A stretch of 37,872 bases of DNA from Streptomyces sp. NBRC 110028 (GCF_001417735.1 NZ_BBUZ01000056.1:1-37872); one strand, 5' to 3'; positions 1 through 8,637 are shown, counted from the stretch's first letter. A program made the numbers and translations. The notes: generated from the letters alone by a model not told the origin.

Positions 1-1675
1 CGTCGAACGCCTCCGCGAAAACCGGAAAGGTGTCATACAACTCCCGTCCCATACCCAGGCGTTGACTCCCCTGCCCGGTGAACAGAAACGCCAGCTTGCC
101 GCCCTCACCCGCCGCAACACCGCTGATCGTCTCCGACCCGACCAGCACCGCACGATGCTCCAGCCCGGCACGCCCCGTCGCCACCGAGAACGCCACATCA
201 AGCTCATCGTGATCCGCGACGAAGGCGCCGATCCGCTGAATCTGCGCCTGAAGTGCGTCTGCGGTCGCGGCCGAGACGACGATGGGCGCCACCGGCAACG
301 GGCGGCGCTCCGCGGGCTCGTCCCCGGCCGGTGGCGCCTCCTCCACGATCACATGGGCATTCGTGCCACTCATCCCGAAGGAGGAGACACCGGCACGGCG
401 CGGGCGTTCGCCGCGTGGCCACTTCCTCGGCTCGGTCAGCAGCCGGACGTTGCCCGCCGACCAGTCCACCTGCGGCGTCGGCTCGTCCGCGTGCAGCGTC
501 CTCGGCAGCACGCCGTGCCGCATCGCCTGCACCACTTTGATGATCCCGGCCACGCCCGAAGCCGCCTGGGTGTGGCCCATGTTGGACTTGACCGACCCCA
601 GCCACAGCGGCTCGTCCCGCTCCTGCCCGTACGTCGCCAGCAGCGCCTGCGCCTCGATCGGATCGCCCAGCGTCGTCCCCGTACCATGCGCCTCGACAGC
701 GTCCACCTCGGCGGCCGTGAGGCCCGCGTTCGCCAACGCCTGACGGATCACCCGTCGTTGTGACGGTCCGTTCGGGGCCGACATGCCGTTGCTGGCGCCG
801 TCCTGGTTGAGGGCGCTGCCCCGTACGACCGCCAGCACCGGGTGGCCGTGACGCCGCGCCTCCGACAGCCGTTCCAGCAGGAGGACCCCGGCGCCTTCGG
901 AGCAGCCGACGCCGTGAGCGCCCGCGCCGAACGAATGGCAGCGGCCGTCCGTCGCCAGACCGCGTTGTTCGCTGAAGTAGATGAACATCTCAGGGGTCGA
1001 CATCACCGTCACGCCGCCCGCGAGGGCGAGCGTGCACTCGCCCGAGCGCAGCGACTGTGTCGCCAGGTGCAGGGCGACCAGCGACGACGAGCACGCGGTG
1101 TCCACCGTCACGGCGGGCCCTTCGAGGCCGAGCGTGTAGGCCACCCGGCCGGAGACGACGCTGCCCCCGTTGCTGCCCCGCGCGTAGTCGTGGTACATGA
1201 GCCCGGCGAACACGCCCGTCGGGCTGCCCTTCAGCGACAGCGGATCGATGCCGGCCCGCTCCAGCACCTCCCACGACACCTCGAGCAGCAACCGCTGCTG
1301 GGGGTCGGTTTCGGTCGCCTCGCGCGGGCTGATCCCGAAGAGCTGGGCGTCGAACTCGGCCGCGTCGTGGAGGAATCCGCCCTCGCGGGCGGCTGTCTTC
1401 CCGGGCTTGCCGGGCTCGGGGTCGTAGATGTCCTCCACGCCCCAGCCCCGGTCGGCCGGGAACTCCGAGATCGCGTCCACGCCCTCGTCCACCAGCCGCC
1501 ACAGCCCCTCGGGCGAGTCCACCCCGCCCGGATAGCGGCACGCCATCGCCACGATGGCGATCGGCTCCCGGTCGCGCTGTTCGATCTCCGCGATGCGTTT
1601 GCGGGCAGCGCGCAGGTCCGTGGTCGCGCGCTTGAGGTAGTCAAGAAGCTTCTCCTGGTTGCCCACCACAGCCAC
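1..1675 (-). CDS. Type I modular polyketide synthase, N-terminal part (partial)
   Basis: The reading frame enters at a GTG near 1675 (alternatives 1669, 1666) and runs off the left edge, so about 558 codons are seen. It opens with a short charged helix (NQEKLLDYLKRATTDLRAARKR), the usual N-terminal docking helix that pairs a module with the upstream PKS subunit. A ketosynthase follows: the active-site Cys lies in VDTACSSSL (codon at 1091-1093), the two histidines in EAHGTGT (about 680-700) and KSNMGHTQAASG (about 560-600), and the domain closes with GTNAHVIVEEAP near 330-370. The linker leads into the start of an acyltransferase (FLFTGQGSQRLGMG, about 40-110). The KS has Cys, not Gln, so it is an extender module, not a loading module. 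No strong Shine-Dalgarno sequence is visible, so the exact start is uncertain. The product cannot be told, because the AT specificity region is outside the window. Confidence 0.95.
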   Translation of the reverse strand, partial: MAVVGNQEKLLDYLKRATTDLRAARKRIAEIEQRDREPIAIVAMACRYPGGVDSPEGLWRLVDEGVDAISEFPADRGWGVEDIYDPEPGKPGKTAAREGGFLHDAAEFDAQLFGISPREATETDPQQRLLLEVSWEVLERAGIDPLSLKGSPTGVFAGLMYHDYARGSNGGSVVSGRVAYTLGLEGPAVTVDTACSSSLVALHLATQSLRSGECTLALAGGVTVMSTPEMFIYFSEQRGLATDGRCHSFGAGAHGVGCSEGAGVLLLERLSEARRHGHPVLAVVRGSALNQDGASNGMSAPNGPSQRRVIRQALANAGLTAAEVDAVEAHGTGTTLGDPIEAQALLATYGQERDEPLWLGSVKSNMGHTQAASGVAGIIKVVQAMRHGVLPRTLHADEPTPQVDWSAGNVRLLTEPRKWPRGERPRRAGVSSFGMSGTNAHVIVEEAPPAGDEPAERRPLPVAPIVVSAATADALQAQIQRIGAFVADHDELDVAFSVATGRAGLEHRAVLVGSETISGVAAGEGGKLAFLFTGQGSQRLGMGRELYDTFPVFAEAFD

Positions 1676-1761
1676 CCCGGGTCGAAAGGCGCCCGACACT
1701 GCGACGCGCGCTTGCCGGGAACGCTACGCAGGGTGATAAGGGCCCCCAACCCCTGATCGCC

Positions 1762-1884
1762 CCTAACCTCGTAACGCCTCTCCTCCGGTTCGTGGCGCGG
1801 CGGATCACCAATCCACACCTGGTCGCCGACATCGCGGCCGAGGTGTTCCTGGCGCCGCGGTGGACTGACCCGCCCTTGAGGTCC
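1762..1884 (+). pseudogene. ECF sigma factor scrap (region 2)
   Basis: An open frame on the plus strand reads LLRFVARRITNPHLVADI followed by AAEVFLA, which is the classic region 2 of an actinomycete ECF sigma factor (helix ending in DLTAEVFLA-like sequence). Only about 30 recognisable residues remain; the frame then runs into a stop near 1884. No start codon, no region 4 and no room for either. It lies between the PKS start and the DinB gene, and the flanking 1676-1956 interval holds no other gene I can support. Confidence 0.6.
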
Positions 1885-1920
1885 TGAGGGGCCTTGAGGC
1901 CCGTCCGGCCGGTGGCCGCC

Positions 1921-1938
1921 GGGCGGGCCTGTCCGCCC
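1921..1938 (-). terminator. Possible hairpin after the DinB gene
   Basis: GGGCGG and CCGCCC form a six-pair stem with a six-base loop just beyond the DinB stop codon. There is no clear U-tract, so it is a weak candidate. Confidence 0.3.
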
Positions 1939-1956
1939 GTCCCTTTGTCTGTACGG

Positions 1957-2535
1957 TCAGGTCGACTTCTGGCCGTCGAGCGTCTCGCGCAGGATGTCCG
2001 CGTGTCCGGCGTGCTGGGCGGTCTCGGCGATGATGTGCGTCAGCACCCGGAGGACGCTGTACACCGCTCCCGGCTCGTTCCACGGCGCCTCCGGCAGCGG
2101 ATGGGTCGCCGACAGGTCGGTTACGGAGGCGATGACCTCCGCGCTGCGGGCGGCGACCCGCTCGTAGTGCTCGACGATCCCGGCCAGCGTCTCGCCGGGC
2201 AGCATCCGGAACTCGTTCTGGTGGTCGATCATCCACTGCGGGAACGCGCGCGCGGTACCGGCCGCGATGTCGGCCCAGGTGACACCGTCGGGCAGGTCGT
2301 AGCGCATCGCCGACGGGCCCTCGGCCACGAAGCGCAGCCACGTCTCCTCCATGGACGCGACGTGTTTGATCAGCCCGCCCAGGCACAGCGCGCTGGCCGT
2401 CGGGTGCCCGGCGGCCTGTTCGTCGCTGAGCCCGCGGGTGGTGCGGATGAGGGCGGATCGCGCGGTGGCGAGCGCGGCGAGCAGGTCGGTCCGCTCGGCA
2501 TCGAGGGTCACGGGGGGTGTGGTGGTGGCGGTCAC
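1957..2535 (-). CDS. DinB-family (DUF664-like) protein
   Basis: A 192-residue all-helical protein starting at GTG 2535, with GAAAGG about ten bases upstream. It has the layout of the DinB/YfiT metalloprotein superfamily: a His in the second helix (GGLIKHVASMEETW, H58) and a C-terminal HIIAETAQHAGHAD segment supplying H167, H175 and H178. In actinomycetes many members are mycothiol-dependent transferases or detoxification enzymes; the sequence alone does not say which thiol or substrate is used. It is divergently transcribed from the WYL regulator at 2637, about 100 bases apart, a pairing that suggests the regulator controls it. Intact and of normal length. Confidence 0.85.
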   Translation of the reverse strand: MTATTTPPVTLDAERTDLLAALATARSALIRTTRGLSDEQAAGHPTASALCLGGLIKHVASMEETWLRFVAEGPSAMRYDLPDGVTWADIAAGTARAFPQWMIDHQNEFRMLPGETLAGIVEHYERVAARSAEVIASVTDLSATHPLPEAPWNEPGAVYSVLRVLTHIIAETAQHAGHADILRETLDGQKST

Positions 2536-2606
2536 GGTGTTCGGGCCTTTCGAGTCGTGGTGGCTATGCCGTACGGGAGAACCGTCGCAGGGGAAGCGGC
2601 CAGGAC

Positions 2607-2626
2607 GTGTCCGCTTCTGCGGGCAC
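2607..2626. promoter_or_regulatory. Imperfect inverted repeat, candidate operator of the WYL regulator
   Basis: GTGTCCGC-TTCT-GCGGGCAC: eight-base arms with one mismatch and a four-base spacer. It lies between the divergent DinB and WYL genes and ends 10 bases before the WYL ATG at 2637, so binding there would block the WYL gene and could also affect the DinB promoter. The assignment is inferred from position and symmetry only. Confidence 0.4.
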
Positions 2627-2636
2627 CATGGGGGTC

Positions 2637-3623
2637 ATGCCGAAGACTTCCGCGCGTCTGCTGTCGTTGCTCTCGCTGCTCCAGGCGCGCCGGGACTGGC
2701 CGGGGGCGCTGCTGGCGGAGCGGCTGGGGATCAGCCCGCGCACCGTGCGGCGTGATGTGGACCGGCTGCGCGAACTCGGCTATCCCGTCGTGGCGTTCAA
2801 GGGTCCCGACGGCGGGTACCGGCTGGAGGCGGGCACGGCGATGCCCCCGCTGCTGTTCGACGACGAGCAGGCCGTCGCGCTGGCCATCGCCCTCCGGATC
2901 GCCACCACCTCGGGTGCCGGTGTCGAGGAGGCCGCGGTGCGCGCGCTGACCACCGTCCGGCAACTCATGCCCGCACGGCTGCGCCACCGGATCGACGCCC
3001 TCCAGGTCACCGCCGTCACACGGCCCTCGGCCCGGCCGGATGCGCGGGTCGACGGCGTCGTGCTGAGCGCGCTCGGTGCCGCCGTCCACGCCCGCGAGGT
3101 GCTGCGGTTCGACTACGCCCCGGTGTCCCCGCCGGAGGTGGCCGACGGCGGCGTACCGGCTCCGCCGCGCCGGGTGCAGCCCCATCACCTCGTGACCTGG
3201 GGTGGGCGCTGGTATCTCGTCGCCTGGGACCTCGACCGCGAGGACTGGCGTACTTTTCGCGCCGACCGGATCACTCCGCGCACCCCTACCGGTCCCCGCT
3301 TCGCGCCGCGCGCGCTGCCCGGAGGCGATGTGGCCGCCTTCGTGGCCGCCCGGTTCCGGGGCTCGGACGGCTCCGGCGACTGGCCCTGCCGCGGCGAGGT
3401 GATCCTCGGGCTGCCCGCCGCCGACGTGTCCCGGCACCTTCGCGACGGGGTCGTCGAGGCGCTGGGCCCGAACCGCTGCCGGCTCGCCCTGGGCTCGTGG
3501 TCATGGGTCGGCCTGGCCGCCGATCTCGGCAGGTTCGACGCCGCTATCGAGGTCGTCGGACCGGCCGAGTTGAAGGACGCCTTCGCGCGGCTGGCGCGCC
3601 GCTACGCCGACACCTCTTCCTGA
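2637..3623 (+). CDS. WYL-domain transcriptional regulator (HTH_11 + WYL)
   Basis: A 328-residue protein. Residues 1-60 form a DeoR/HTH_11 winged helix (SARLLSLLSLLQARRDWPG, then ERLGISPRTVRRDVDRLRELGYPV). The middle contains a WYL domain (VQPHHLVTWGGRWYLVAWD, with DWRTFRADRI as the conserved arginine strand) and the C-terminus the WCX extension. I chose ATG 2637 because family members begin MxKTSARLL; an in-frame ATG at 2628 is possible. The longer frame from 2517 would overlap the DinB gene and its leader has no similarity to the family. WYL regulators sense ligands, often nucleic-acid or small-molecule signals, and usually act on a neighbour; here the neighbour is the divergent DinB gene. 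Confidence 0.88.
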   Translation: MPKTSARLLSLLSLLQARRDWPGALLAERLGISPRTVRRDVDRLRELGYPVVAFKGPDGGYRLEAGTAMPPLLFDDEQAVALAIALRIATTSGAGVEEAAVRALTTVRQLMPARLRHRIDALQVTAVTRPSARPDARVDGVVLSALGAAVHAREVLRFDYAPVSPPEVADGGVPAPPRRVQPHHLVTWGGRWYLVAWDLDREDWRTFRADRITPRTPTGPRFAPRALPGGDVAAFVAARFRGSDGSGDWPCRGEVILGLPAADVSRHLRDGVVEALGPNRCRLALGSWSWVGLAADLGRFDAAIEVVGPAELKDAFARLARRYADTSS

Positions 3624-3765
3624 CACCGTTCCGTCTCCCCTTTACGTGGACTTTGCTCTTCGGGAACCAGGTCGCCGCCGGGCGCGTTCACCTTGAACAG
3701 ACCGCGAAGCAGCGCGACCGACGAGCAGAACCGGACAAGCAGCAACAGAAGCCGAGGTGGCACCG

Positions 3766-4347
3766 ATGGCAATGTGGGACCGGCTCAAGGACCAGGCCAA
3801 GAACCTCCAGCAGTCCCAGAGCGCCCGTGGCAGGGGCGGGTTCGGGCAGGGGCAGCAGGGGTCCGGCTCGCACGGTGGCCACGGGTCCGGCTCGTCCTCC
3901 GGCGGCTCCAAGGCCCAGCTGGTCGGGTTGCTCAAGTCGCAGCTCGCGTCGGTCAAGACCGAGCTGAAGAGCGGCGCCTACCGCGATGCCACCATGGCGA
4001 TGTGCGCCCTGGTGGCCGCGGCGGACGGACACATCGAGCAGGCGGAGCGGCAGCGCGTCGAGGAGCTGATCACCACCAACGACGTCCTGCAGAACTTCCC
4101 GGCGGACCAGCTCCGGCAGCGGTTCAACAAGAACCTGGACCGGCTCGTGGCCAACTTCCAGCTGGGCAAGACCGAGGCGCTGCAGGAGATCGCCAAGGCG
4201 GCGAAGAAGCCGGCCGAGGCCCGCGCGGTCATCCAGACCGGCATCGTCATCGCCGGGGCCGACGGCTACATCGAGCCGTCGGAGCAGGCGGCCATCCGCG
4301 AGGCCTGCGCCACCCTCGGGATCGCGCCCACGGAGTTCGGCATCTGA
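3766..4347 (+). CDS. TerB-like tellurite-resistance family protein
   Basis: A 193-residue protein starting at ATG 3766, with GAGGTGG six bases upstream. The first 50 residues are an MWDRLKDQAK helix and a Gly/Ser/Gln-rich low-complexity stretch. Residues about 50-190 form a TerB fold of two helical repeats, each with an acidic metal-binding loop: VAAADGHIEQAE and VIAGADGYIEPSE. TerB proteins associate with the TerC/TerD stress complexes at the membrane; no other ter gene is in this window. It is monocistronic, with its own terminator right after the stop. Confidence 0.88.
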   Translation: MAMWDRLKDQAKNLQQSQSARGRGGFGQGQQGSGSHGGHGSGSSSGGSKAQLVGLLKSQLASVKTELKSGAYRDATMAMCALVAAADGHIEQAERQRVEELITTNDVLQNFPADQLRQRFNKNLDRLVANFQLGKTEALQEIAKAAKKPAEARAVIQTGIVIAGADGYIEPSEQAAIREACATLGIAPTEFGI

Positions 4348-4363
4348 GCCTCGCCATGTCGTC

Positions 4364-4386
4364 AGGCCCCGGGCTGCCCGGGGCCT
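4364..4386 (+). terminator. Rho-independent-type hairpin after terB-like gene
   Basis: AGGCCCCGGG and CCCGGGGCCT are perfect ten-base arms around a CTG loop, 17 bases after the TerB-like stop codon. A short T-containing stretch follows. The TetR scar begins immediately beyond it. Confidence 0.75.
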
Positions 4387-4387
4387 G

Positions 4388-4510
4388 TTGGCCTTGGCCT
4401 GGGCGGCGATACAGTCCACCCGGGCTCCCGCGACGCCGTGCGCGGCGAACTCCGAGGCCGCCGCGGCGGGAATGCGTTCCTCGGTCGCCGCTGAGTCATA
4501 TGCCATGAGA
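4388..4510 (-). pseudogene. TetR-family regulator, N-terminal remnant
   Basis: Read leftward from an ATG near 4506, the frame gives MAYDSAATEERIPAAAASEF, then AAHGVAGARVDCIAAQAKAN, the first helix-turn-helix helices of a TetR regulator. The recognition helix and the whole ligand domain are missing: similarity stops at about 4388, right against the terminator of the TerB-like gene. The family normally runs to about 200 residues, so at least 150 are lost. It stands head to head with the Old Yellow Enzyme remnant, the usual arrangement for a TetR-controlled reductase. Confidence 0.65.
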
Positions 4511-4570
4511 TGTCGCATCGCACTCGTCGGCCGGGCATGGGCCCGCAGTGCTGGCACGGCAGACACTTCG

Positions 4571-5161
4571 AACGGCGTGGAACTCCATGCCCAGGCATCC
4601 CACCTGATCCCGCAGTTCCTCAACCCCCGTCTCAACCAGCGCACCGACGCCTACGGAGGCAGCGGCGAGAAGCGGGCCCGGTTCCTCCTCGACGTCCTCG
4701 ACACCGTCAGTGACGTGTGGGGCAGCGACCGCATCGGCGTGAAAATGTCCCCGGGCTGGACCAGCGGAACCGCGTTCACCGCGGACGAGGAGACACTCGC
4801 CGACTACGACCAGTTGTTCAAGAAGCTCAACGACAGCAACCTGGCCTACCTGCACCTCCTGGGCACCCCCGGCACCATCGAGGAGCGCATCGCCCTCTTC
4901 TCCCGCTACCGCGCCCACTACCAGGGCAACATCATCGCCAACCTCGGCTTCACCCAGGCCCTCGGCAACGAGATCCTCGACCACGGGGTAGTCGACGCGG
5001 TCTCCTTCGGCGCCCCCTTCATCGCCAACCCCGACCTGGTCGAGCGCTTCGCGCAAGGCCACCCGCTGGCCGACGGCGACCGGGACACCCACTACGCCGG
5101 TCACACCGAGGGCTACACCGACTACCCCGCCTTCACCGCCGACCGAGACAGGAACGAGTGA
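4571..5161 (+). pseudogene. Old Yellow Enzyme (alkene reductase), N-terminally truncated
   Basis: About 196 residues match the C-terminal half of NemA/OYE-type flavin reductases: GVELHAQASHLIPQFLNP, then NQRTDAYGGS (FMN and active-site region), RIGVKMSPG, the NIIANLGFT strand and a C-terminal VSFGAPFIANPDLVERF (FMN phosphate-binding segment). The family is about 360 residues; the first 150 or so, including the start and the first barrel strands, are absent. An open frame continues upstream to 4388, but its translation is antisense to the TetR remnant and not OYE-like. A fused in-frame product is possible but would lack half the barrel. Confidence 0.8.
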
Positions 5162-5164
5162 AGT

Positions 5165-5315
5165 GCCCGCAGCGTGCCAGACGCGCGTAGTGCTCGGTGT
5201 ACTGGCCGAGGACGGTGCGCAGGTGTCGTTCACCGGTGATGAGGAGGCGATCGGTGCACTCGGCGCGGGCTGTGCGCATCCATCGTTCCGCGTAGGCAAA
5301 GGAGCGCCAGGTCCG
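5165..5315 (-). mobile_element. Integrase-core (rve) transposase, C-terminal scrap
   Basis: The leftward frame contains YAERWMRTARAECTDRLLIT and GERHLRTVLGQYTEHY, the end of an IS3/IS481-type DDE integrase core (YAERWxRTxRxECxDRxLIxGxRHL). Everything before the tyrosine and the usual NRHRPHR ending are lost. It marks the boundary between the OYE scar and the sugar locus; no terminal repeats could be recognised. Confidence 0.6.
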
Positions 5316-5387
5316 CTGGGAGGCGCGCTGCGGTGCGGGCGTCAGGCCGAGCACCGACTGCCCGCGGAAACACGCCGGCCGAGGCCC

Positions 5388-8081
5388 TCAGCCCACGCCT
5401 TCCCCCCTCGCATGGGGAGCACGAGATCGTGTCACGGCTATGACGGTGCTGGAGTCAAACTGGTTGATCGCTGACTGGGTCACGTCATGGGACGTGGAGA
5501 AGATACCGGCGTCCTGTTTTGCTGCGGCCGAGGCCAACGTCACGGGCCGACCGATCGGGACATAGTTCGCACCGTCGTAGGAGTACGAGGCTCTGAACGA
5601 GGTGCCGGATCGGGTGAGCTTCACCCAGACGGGGCGGAAGACGTCGACAGTGGCGCGGGCGTCGGTGTCCAGGTACCCGTCGCCGTCGGTGTCCCACTGG
5701 AACACGACGCCGTTGCGAGCGGTGACCGCGACGACGGCATACCCGGCCGACCCTCCCCCTTCGGTCGCGTTGTTGCGGACCATGACTCCGGACTTGGCCC
5801 AGGCGTTGGCGTCGTTGACCGACACCACTCGGGTGGACACGCTCGAGTCGGCCTTGAACGCGCCAGCCCGATAGATCGAGCCGAATTGGTCGTCACGCTG
5901 ACCGCCGGCGCCCCATACGTCGGCGCCGGCCGCCGCGATCCCGAATCCGTCCCCGCTCTGGCCGAAGTACGACCTGACGGCCGAACCACCGGCAGTCGCG
6001 AAGCCGCCTGTCACCGGTGCGTCGACTTCGCAGCCGCTGAAGCCGAACTGGTTCGCGTTGAGCGATGTCCGGTACTGCGGCGCGACACCCGCCTGGCAGA
6101 TCACGTCGCGTGCGCCCGCGGGCCAGTTGGCACCGGCGACCTTCACGTTGTTGATCAGCTTGTTGTTGTGCGCCTCGGCGTTCGGTGTGGACGCTCCACC
6201 CGAGTTGTACCAGTTGTTCTGGATGACGTTGTCACTGGTGTTGTTGCGGAGGCTGTACGCGTTGGTGAAGAGGAAGGAGCCGCCCTGGACCACGTTGTTC
6301 TCGTACGTCATCGAGCGCGAGCCCTCGTCGAGATAGAGGCCGACTCCTGAAATGTTGAACAGGTAGTTCTTGGCGACCACGGTTCCCGGGCTGGCGGAGA
6401 GGTTGTAGACCGATCCGCCGTCGGCGAAACGTGCCTTCGTGTTGTGCACGAGGTTGCCCTCGATGCGGTTGTTCTTGAGCGTGGTCGGCGTCGAGTACAG
6501 CGTGTTCCACTTGTAGTAGCCACGGTCGACGTAGTCGTTCGACCCCCCGGCGTCGTTGATGCCCCAGCCGTAGCCGGTGTCGATGCCGTCATAGGGAACG
6601 TCGGAGACCTCGTTGTGCAGGATGCGGACGCCTGTGACGTAGGTGCTGAGGATGCCGCTGTTGTCCTTGTAGTCCACCGCCACGCGATTGATCGTGTTGT
6701 TGGCGATCAGGATGTTCTGGTTGGTCATTCTCGGGTTGCTGGGGTGGTGCGCGTCAGGCAGTACGCCGCCGACCGCTATGCCGTGTCCACTGGTCTCCGT
6801 GAACCGGTTGCCGACCACGTCGATGTCACCGGCGCCCAGCCCGACGCCGGCCCTGGTGGCGTTGGCGTCGTTCCCGATGCCCAGCGCCGACTGGCCGAGG
6901 TTGGTGAACGTGTTGCCGGTGAACGAGATGCGGCTGGCGGCGGAGACCTGAACGGCCGCGGGCTCCTGGTACCAGTTGGTGCGCGCTCGTTCGAACATCT
7001 CGCAGCCGCGCGAGCAACTGGTGAAGGCGTCGGCAGGGCGGTACTTGTAGGCGCCCTTGATGAACAGACCGTTCTGCTGATCCGCGTACCCGTCGGTCGA
7101 GGGGCCGAGCCAGGAGGTTCCGGAGAACTGGATGCCCTCGAAGGCGAGACCGGTCACAGGCTCGTCGTACGTCCCGCCGATGCTGATCAGTGTCTCCAGG
7201 CGGGGCAGCTCGATGTCGAGCCGGTTGGGGTCGGCCCCGTCCGCCGGCTTGTAGTAGAGCTTCCCGGCGCCCGGATCCATGTACCACTGGCCGACCTGGG
7301 TGAGGAACTTCAGTGAGTTGTCGAGGTACCAGCTCGGTCCGGCCAGGAAGGAGTTCTGGACGGTGTCCCAGCCCCACGTGTTGTTGTCCCATGCCGGTTG
7401 CGCCATCGTGATCTCGGTGGCGCTGATACTCTGAACCGGCGAGTAGCGGTTGGTGAAGTCGCCGAGGGACTCGAACTCGATGCGCCCCTGGTCGGGGAGC
7501 GTGGCGAGGTAGCTCAGTGCCGGGTTCTTGATGGTGAGGCCGGTTGCGGTGGGGGTGACGTCCGCGTTGGCCAGGCGGATGGCGGCGCGAGGGGCGATCA
7601 CGCCGTTCACGTACAGCTGGCGGGTGTCGAGGCCGCGGGGGGTGGCCGCCTCCCAGATGCCTGACCCTGCCTCGGACTTGGACCAGCCGGTGACCTTCGA
7701 GGCGCCTGTGATGACGGGGTGGGCCCCCGGGGCGGCGGTCCAGTGGATGGTGTGGTCGCCGCCGTCATCGCCTGGTCCGAACCGGAGAGGCTCGGAAAGG
7801 CGATAGGTGCCGTCGGCAAGCTGAACGGTCACGTCACCTTGCTTGGCGTCCGGGCCGGCCACATCCTGAGCGCGCTTGAGCGAGCACGGCTGCGACTGGC
7901 TGCAGGGTCCGGAGTCCATGCCCTCCGGTGCTGCGAAGTACACCGTGCGAGGCGCGGCTTGCACCTGGAGGGGAATGAGCGCTGAGGCGATGACGGTACA
8001 GGCGCCGAGCGTCGCAAAAAGCCCTGCCCTACGCCTCCACCGCCCGCTCACCGAGCGTGTCGAGTCTGACGTCGATGTCAT
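5388..8081 (-). CDS. Secreted right-handed beta-helix protein, GH141-like, with C-terminal concanavalin-like domain
   Basis: 897 residues from ATG 8081, with AGGAAG upstream. A Sec signal peptide (RRRAGLFATLGACTVIASAL, cleavage after VQA) is followed by the TVYFAAPEGMDSGPCSQSQP opening typical of pectate-lyase-fold and GH141-type proteins, and then beta-helix coils rich in Asn ladders (residues about 100-650: RISFTGNTFTNLG, DIDVVGNRFTETSGHGI, ILIANNTINRV, VRILHNEVSDVPYDGIDTGY). The last 200 residues form a separate jelly-roll domain (WAKSGVMVRNNATEGGGSAG, FQWDTDGDGYLDT). GH141 includes an alpha-L-fucosidase and a xylanase, so a glycoside hydrolase releasing the sugar imported by the adjacent transporter is likely; a lyase is possible. 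It carries a CATACGTATG operator 50 bases upstream, shared with the regulon. Confidence 0.8.
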   Translation of the reverse strand: MTSTSDSTRSVSGRWRRRAGLFATLGACTVIASALIPLQVQAAPRTVYFAAPEGMDSGPCSQSQPCSLKRAQDVAGPDAKQGDVTVQLADGTYRLSEPLRFGPGDDGGDHTIHWTAAPGAHPVITGASKVTGWSKSEAGSGIWEAATPRGLDTRQLYVNGVIAPRAAIRLANADVTPTATGLTIKNPALSYLATLPDQGRIEFESLGDFTNRYSPVQSISATEITMAQPAWDNNTWGWDTVQNSFLAGPSWYLDNSLKFLTQVGQWYMDPGAGKLYYKPADGADPNRLDIELPRLETLISIGGTYDEPVTGLAFEGIQFSGTSWLGPSTDGYADQQNGLFIKGAYKYRPADAFTSCSRGCEMFERARTNWYQEPAAVQVSAASRISFTGNTFTNLGQSALGIGNDANATRAGVGLGAGDIDVVGNRFTETSGHGIAVGGVLPDAHHPSNPRMTNQNILIANNTINRVAVDYKDNSGILSTYVTGVRILHNEVSDVPYDGIDTGYGWGINDAGGSNDYVDRGYYKWNTLYSTPTTLKNNRIEGNLVHNTKARFADGGSVYNLSASPGTVVAKNYLFNISGVGLYLDEGSRSMTYENNVVQGGSFLFTNAYSLRNNTSDNVIQNNWYNSGGASTPNAEAHNNKLINNVKVAGANWPAGARDVICQAGVAPQYRTSLNANQFGFSGCEVDAPVTGGFATAGGSAVRSYFGQSGDGFGIAAAGADVWGAGGQRDDQFGSIYRAGAFKADSSVSTRVVSVNDANAWAKSGVMVRNNATEGGGSAGYAVVAVTARNGVVFQWDTDGDGYLDTDARATVDVFRPVWVKLTRSGTSFRASYSYDGANYVPIGRPVTLASAAAKQDAGIFSTSHDVTQSAINQFDSSTVIAVTRSRAPHARGEGVG

Positions 8082-8130
8082 GTCCGATCGCTTCCTGTGA
8101 CTGGGGCATTGATGCCCGCCACAGGGTTAG

Positions 8131-8140
8131 CATACGTATG
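8131..8140. promoter_or_regulatory. CATACGTATG operator before the beta-helix gene
   Basis: A perfect ten-base palindrome 50 bases upstream of the ATG at 8081. Read leftward the context is CAAACAT-CATACGTATG-C, identical over 18 bases to the site before the transporter (8631-8648). A TTGTAG hexamer lies 17 bases upstream of CTAACC in the leftward direction, so the palindrome would sit inside the promoter spacer. Best explained as the binding site of the FCD-GntR regulator at 14050-14832. Confidence 0.7.
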
Positions 8141-8167
8141 ATGTTTGCTACAAGGTTCGCGTGATGC

Positions 8168-8455
8168 CTACTTGGACCCCTGGAGCACCAGCTTGTGCGG
8201 GCGGGGTCCGGGACGAGTCCTGTGAAGTGCGCCCCCACACAGTGCCTCCGGGATCACCGCCCGATACCGCGCGGCATTACCGCGCACGTGCTCCTCAGTG
8301 CGCATCCCTGTCACCACCGAGGTGACCGCGGGATGGCGCAGAAGGTACTGAATGGCGGCAGCGGGAAGCTCCACGCCGTGTCGCTCACATACGGGGGCGA
8401 TGCGGGCAGCGCGTTCGACGACGGACCGCGGCGCCGCCCCGTCGTCGTGCGCGTC
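8168..8455 (-). pseudogene. Aldo/keto reductase (sugar dehydrogenase type), C-terminal remnant
   Basis: The leftward frame reads VVERAARIAPVCERHGVELP, then AAAIQYLLRHPAVTSVVTGM and RTEEHVRGNAARYRAVIPEA, the last third of AKRs annotated as L-fucose or D-threo-aldose 1-dehydrogenases. Upstream of about 8450 the similarity ends, so the NADP-binding barrel start and the Asp-Tyr-Lys-His catalytic residues are gone. Downstream of IPEAL the natural ending seems to continue in another frame (GAHFTGLVPDPA), suggesting a frameshift as well. It sits between the two operators at 8131 and 8638, where an oxidising first step of the sugar pathway would be expected. Confidence 0.65.
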
Positions 8456-8637
8456 GTGGCCGGTTCCTTGAGCGCGTCCGGTATCGCCCGGCGGCAGGAC
8501 GCACCCGACTGCTCACCCCGGCCTTGAGTCAGCCGGGCGCCACCGGCAAGCGCGAGGCCACCGTTGACTGCGCACCCCTCAAGATCACACCGACAACCGC
8601 CGCTCAGGGCGATAGGCATCGAGCCCGTGACAAACAT

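Noticed and set aside
2517..2636. Longer WYL regulator starting at 2517
   Set aside because: It would overlap the DinB gene start, and the 40 added residues (Trp/Arg/Ser-rich) have no family counterpart; ATG 2637 matches the usual N-terminus.
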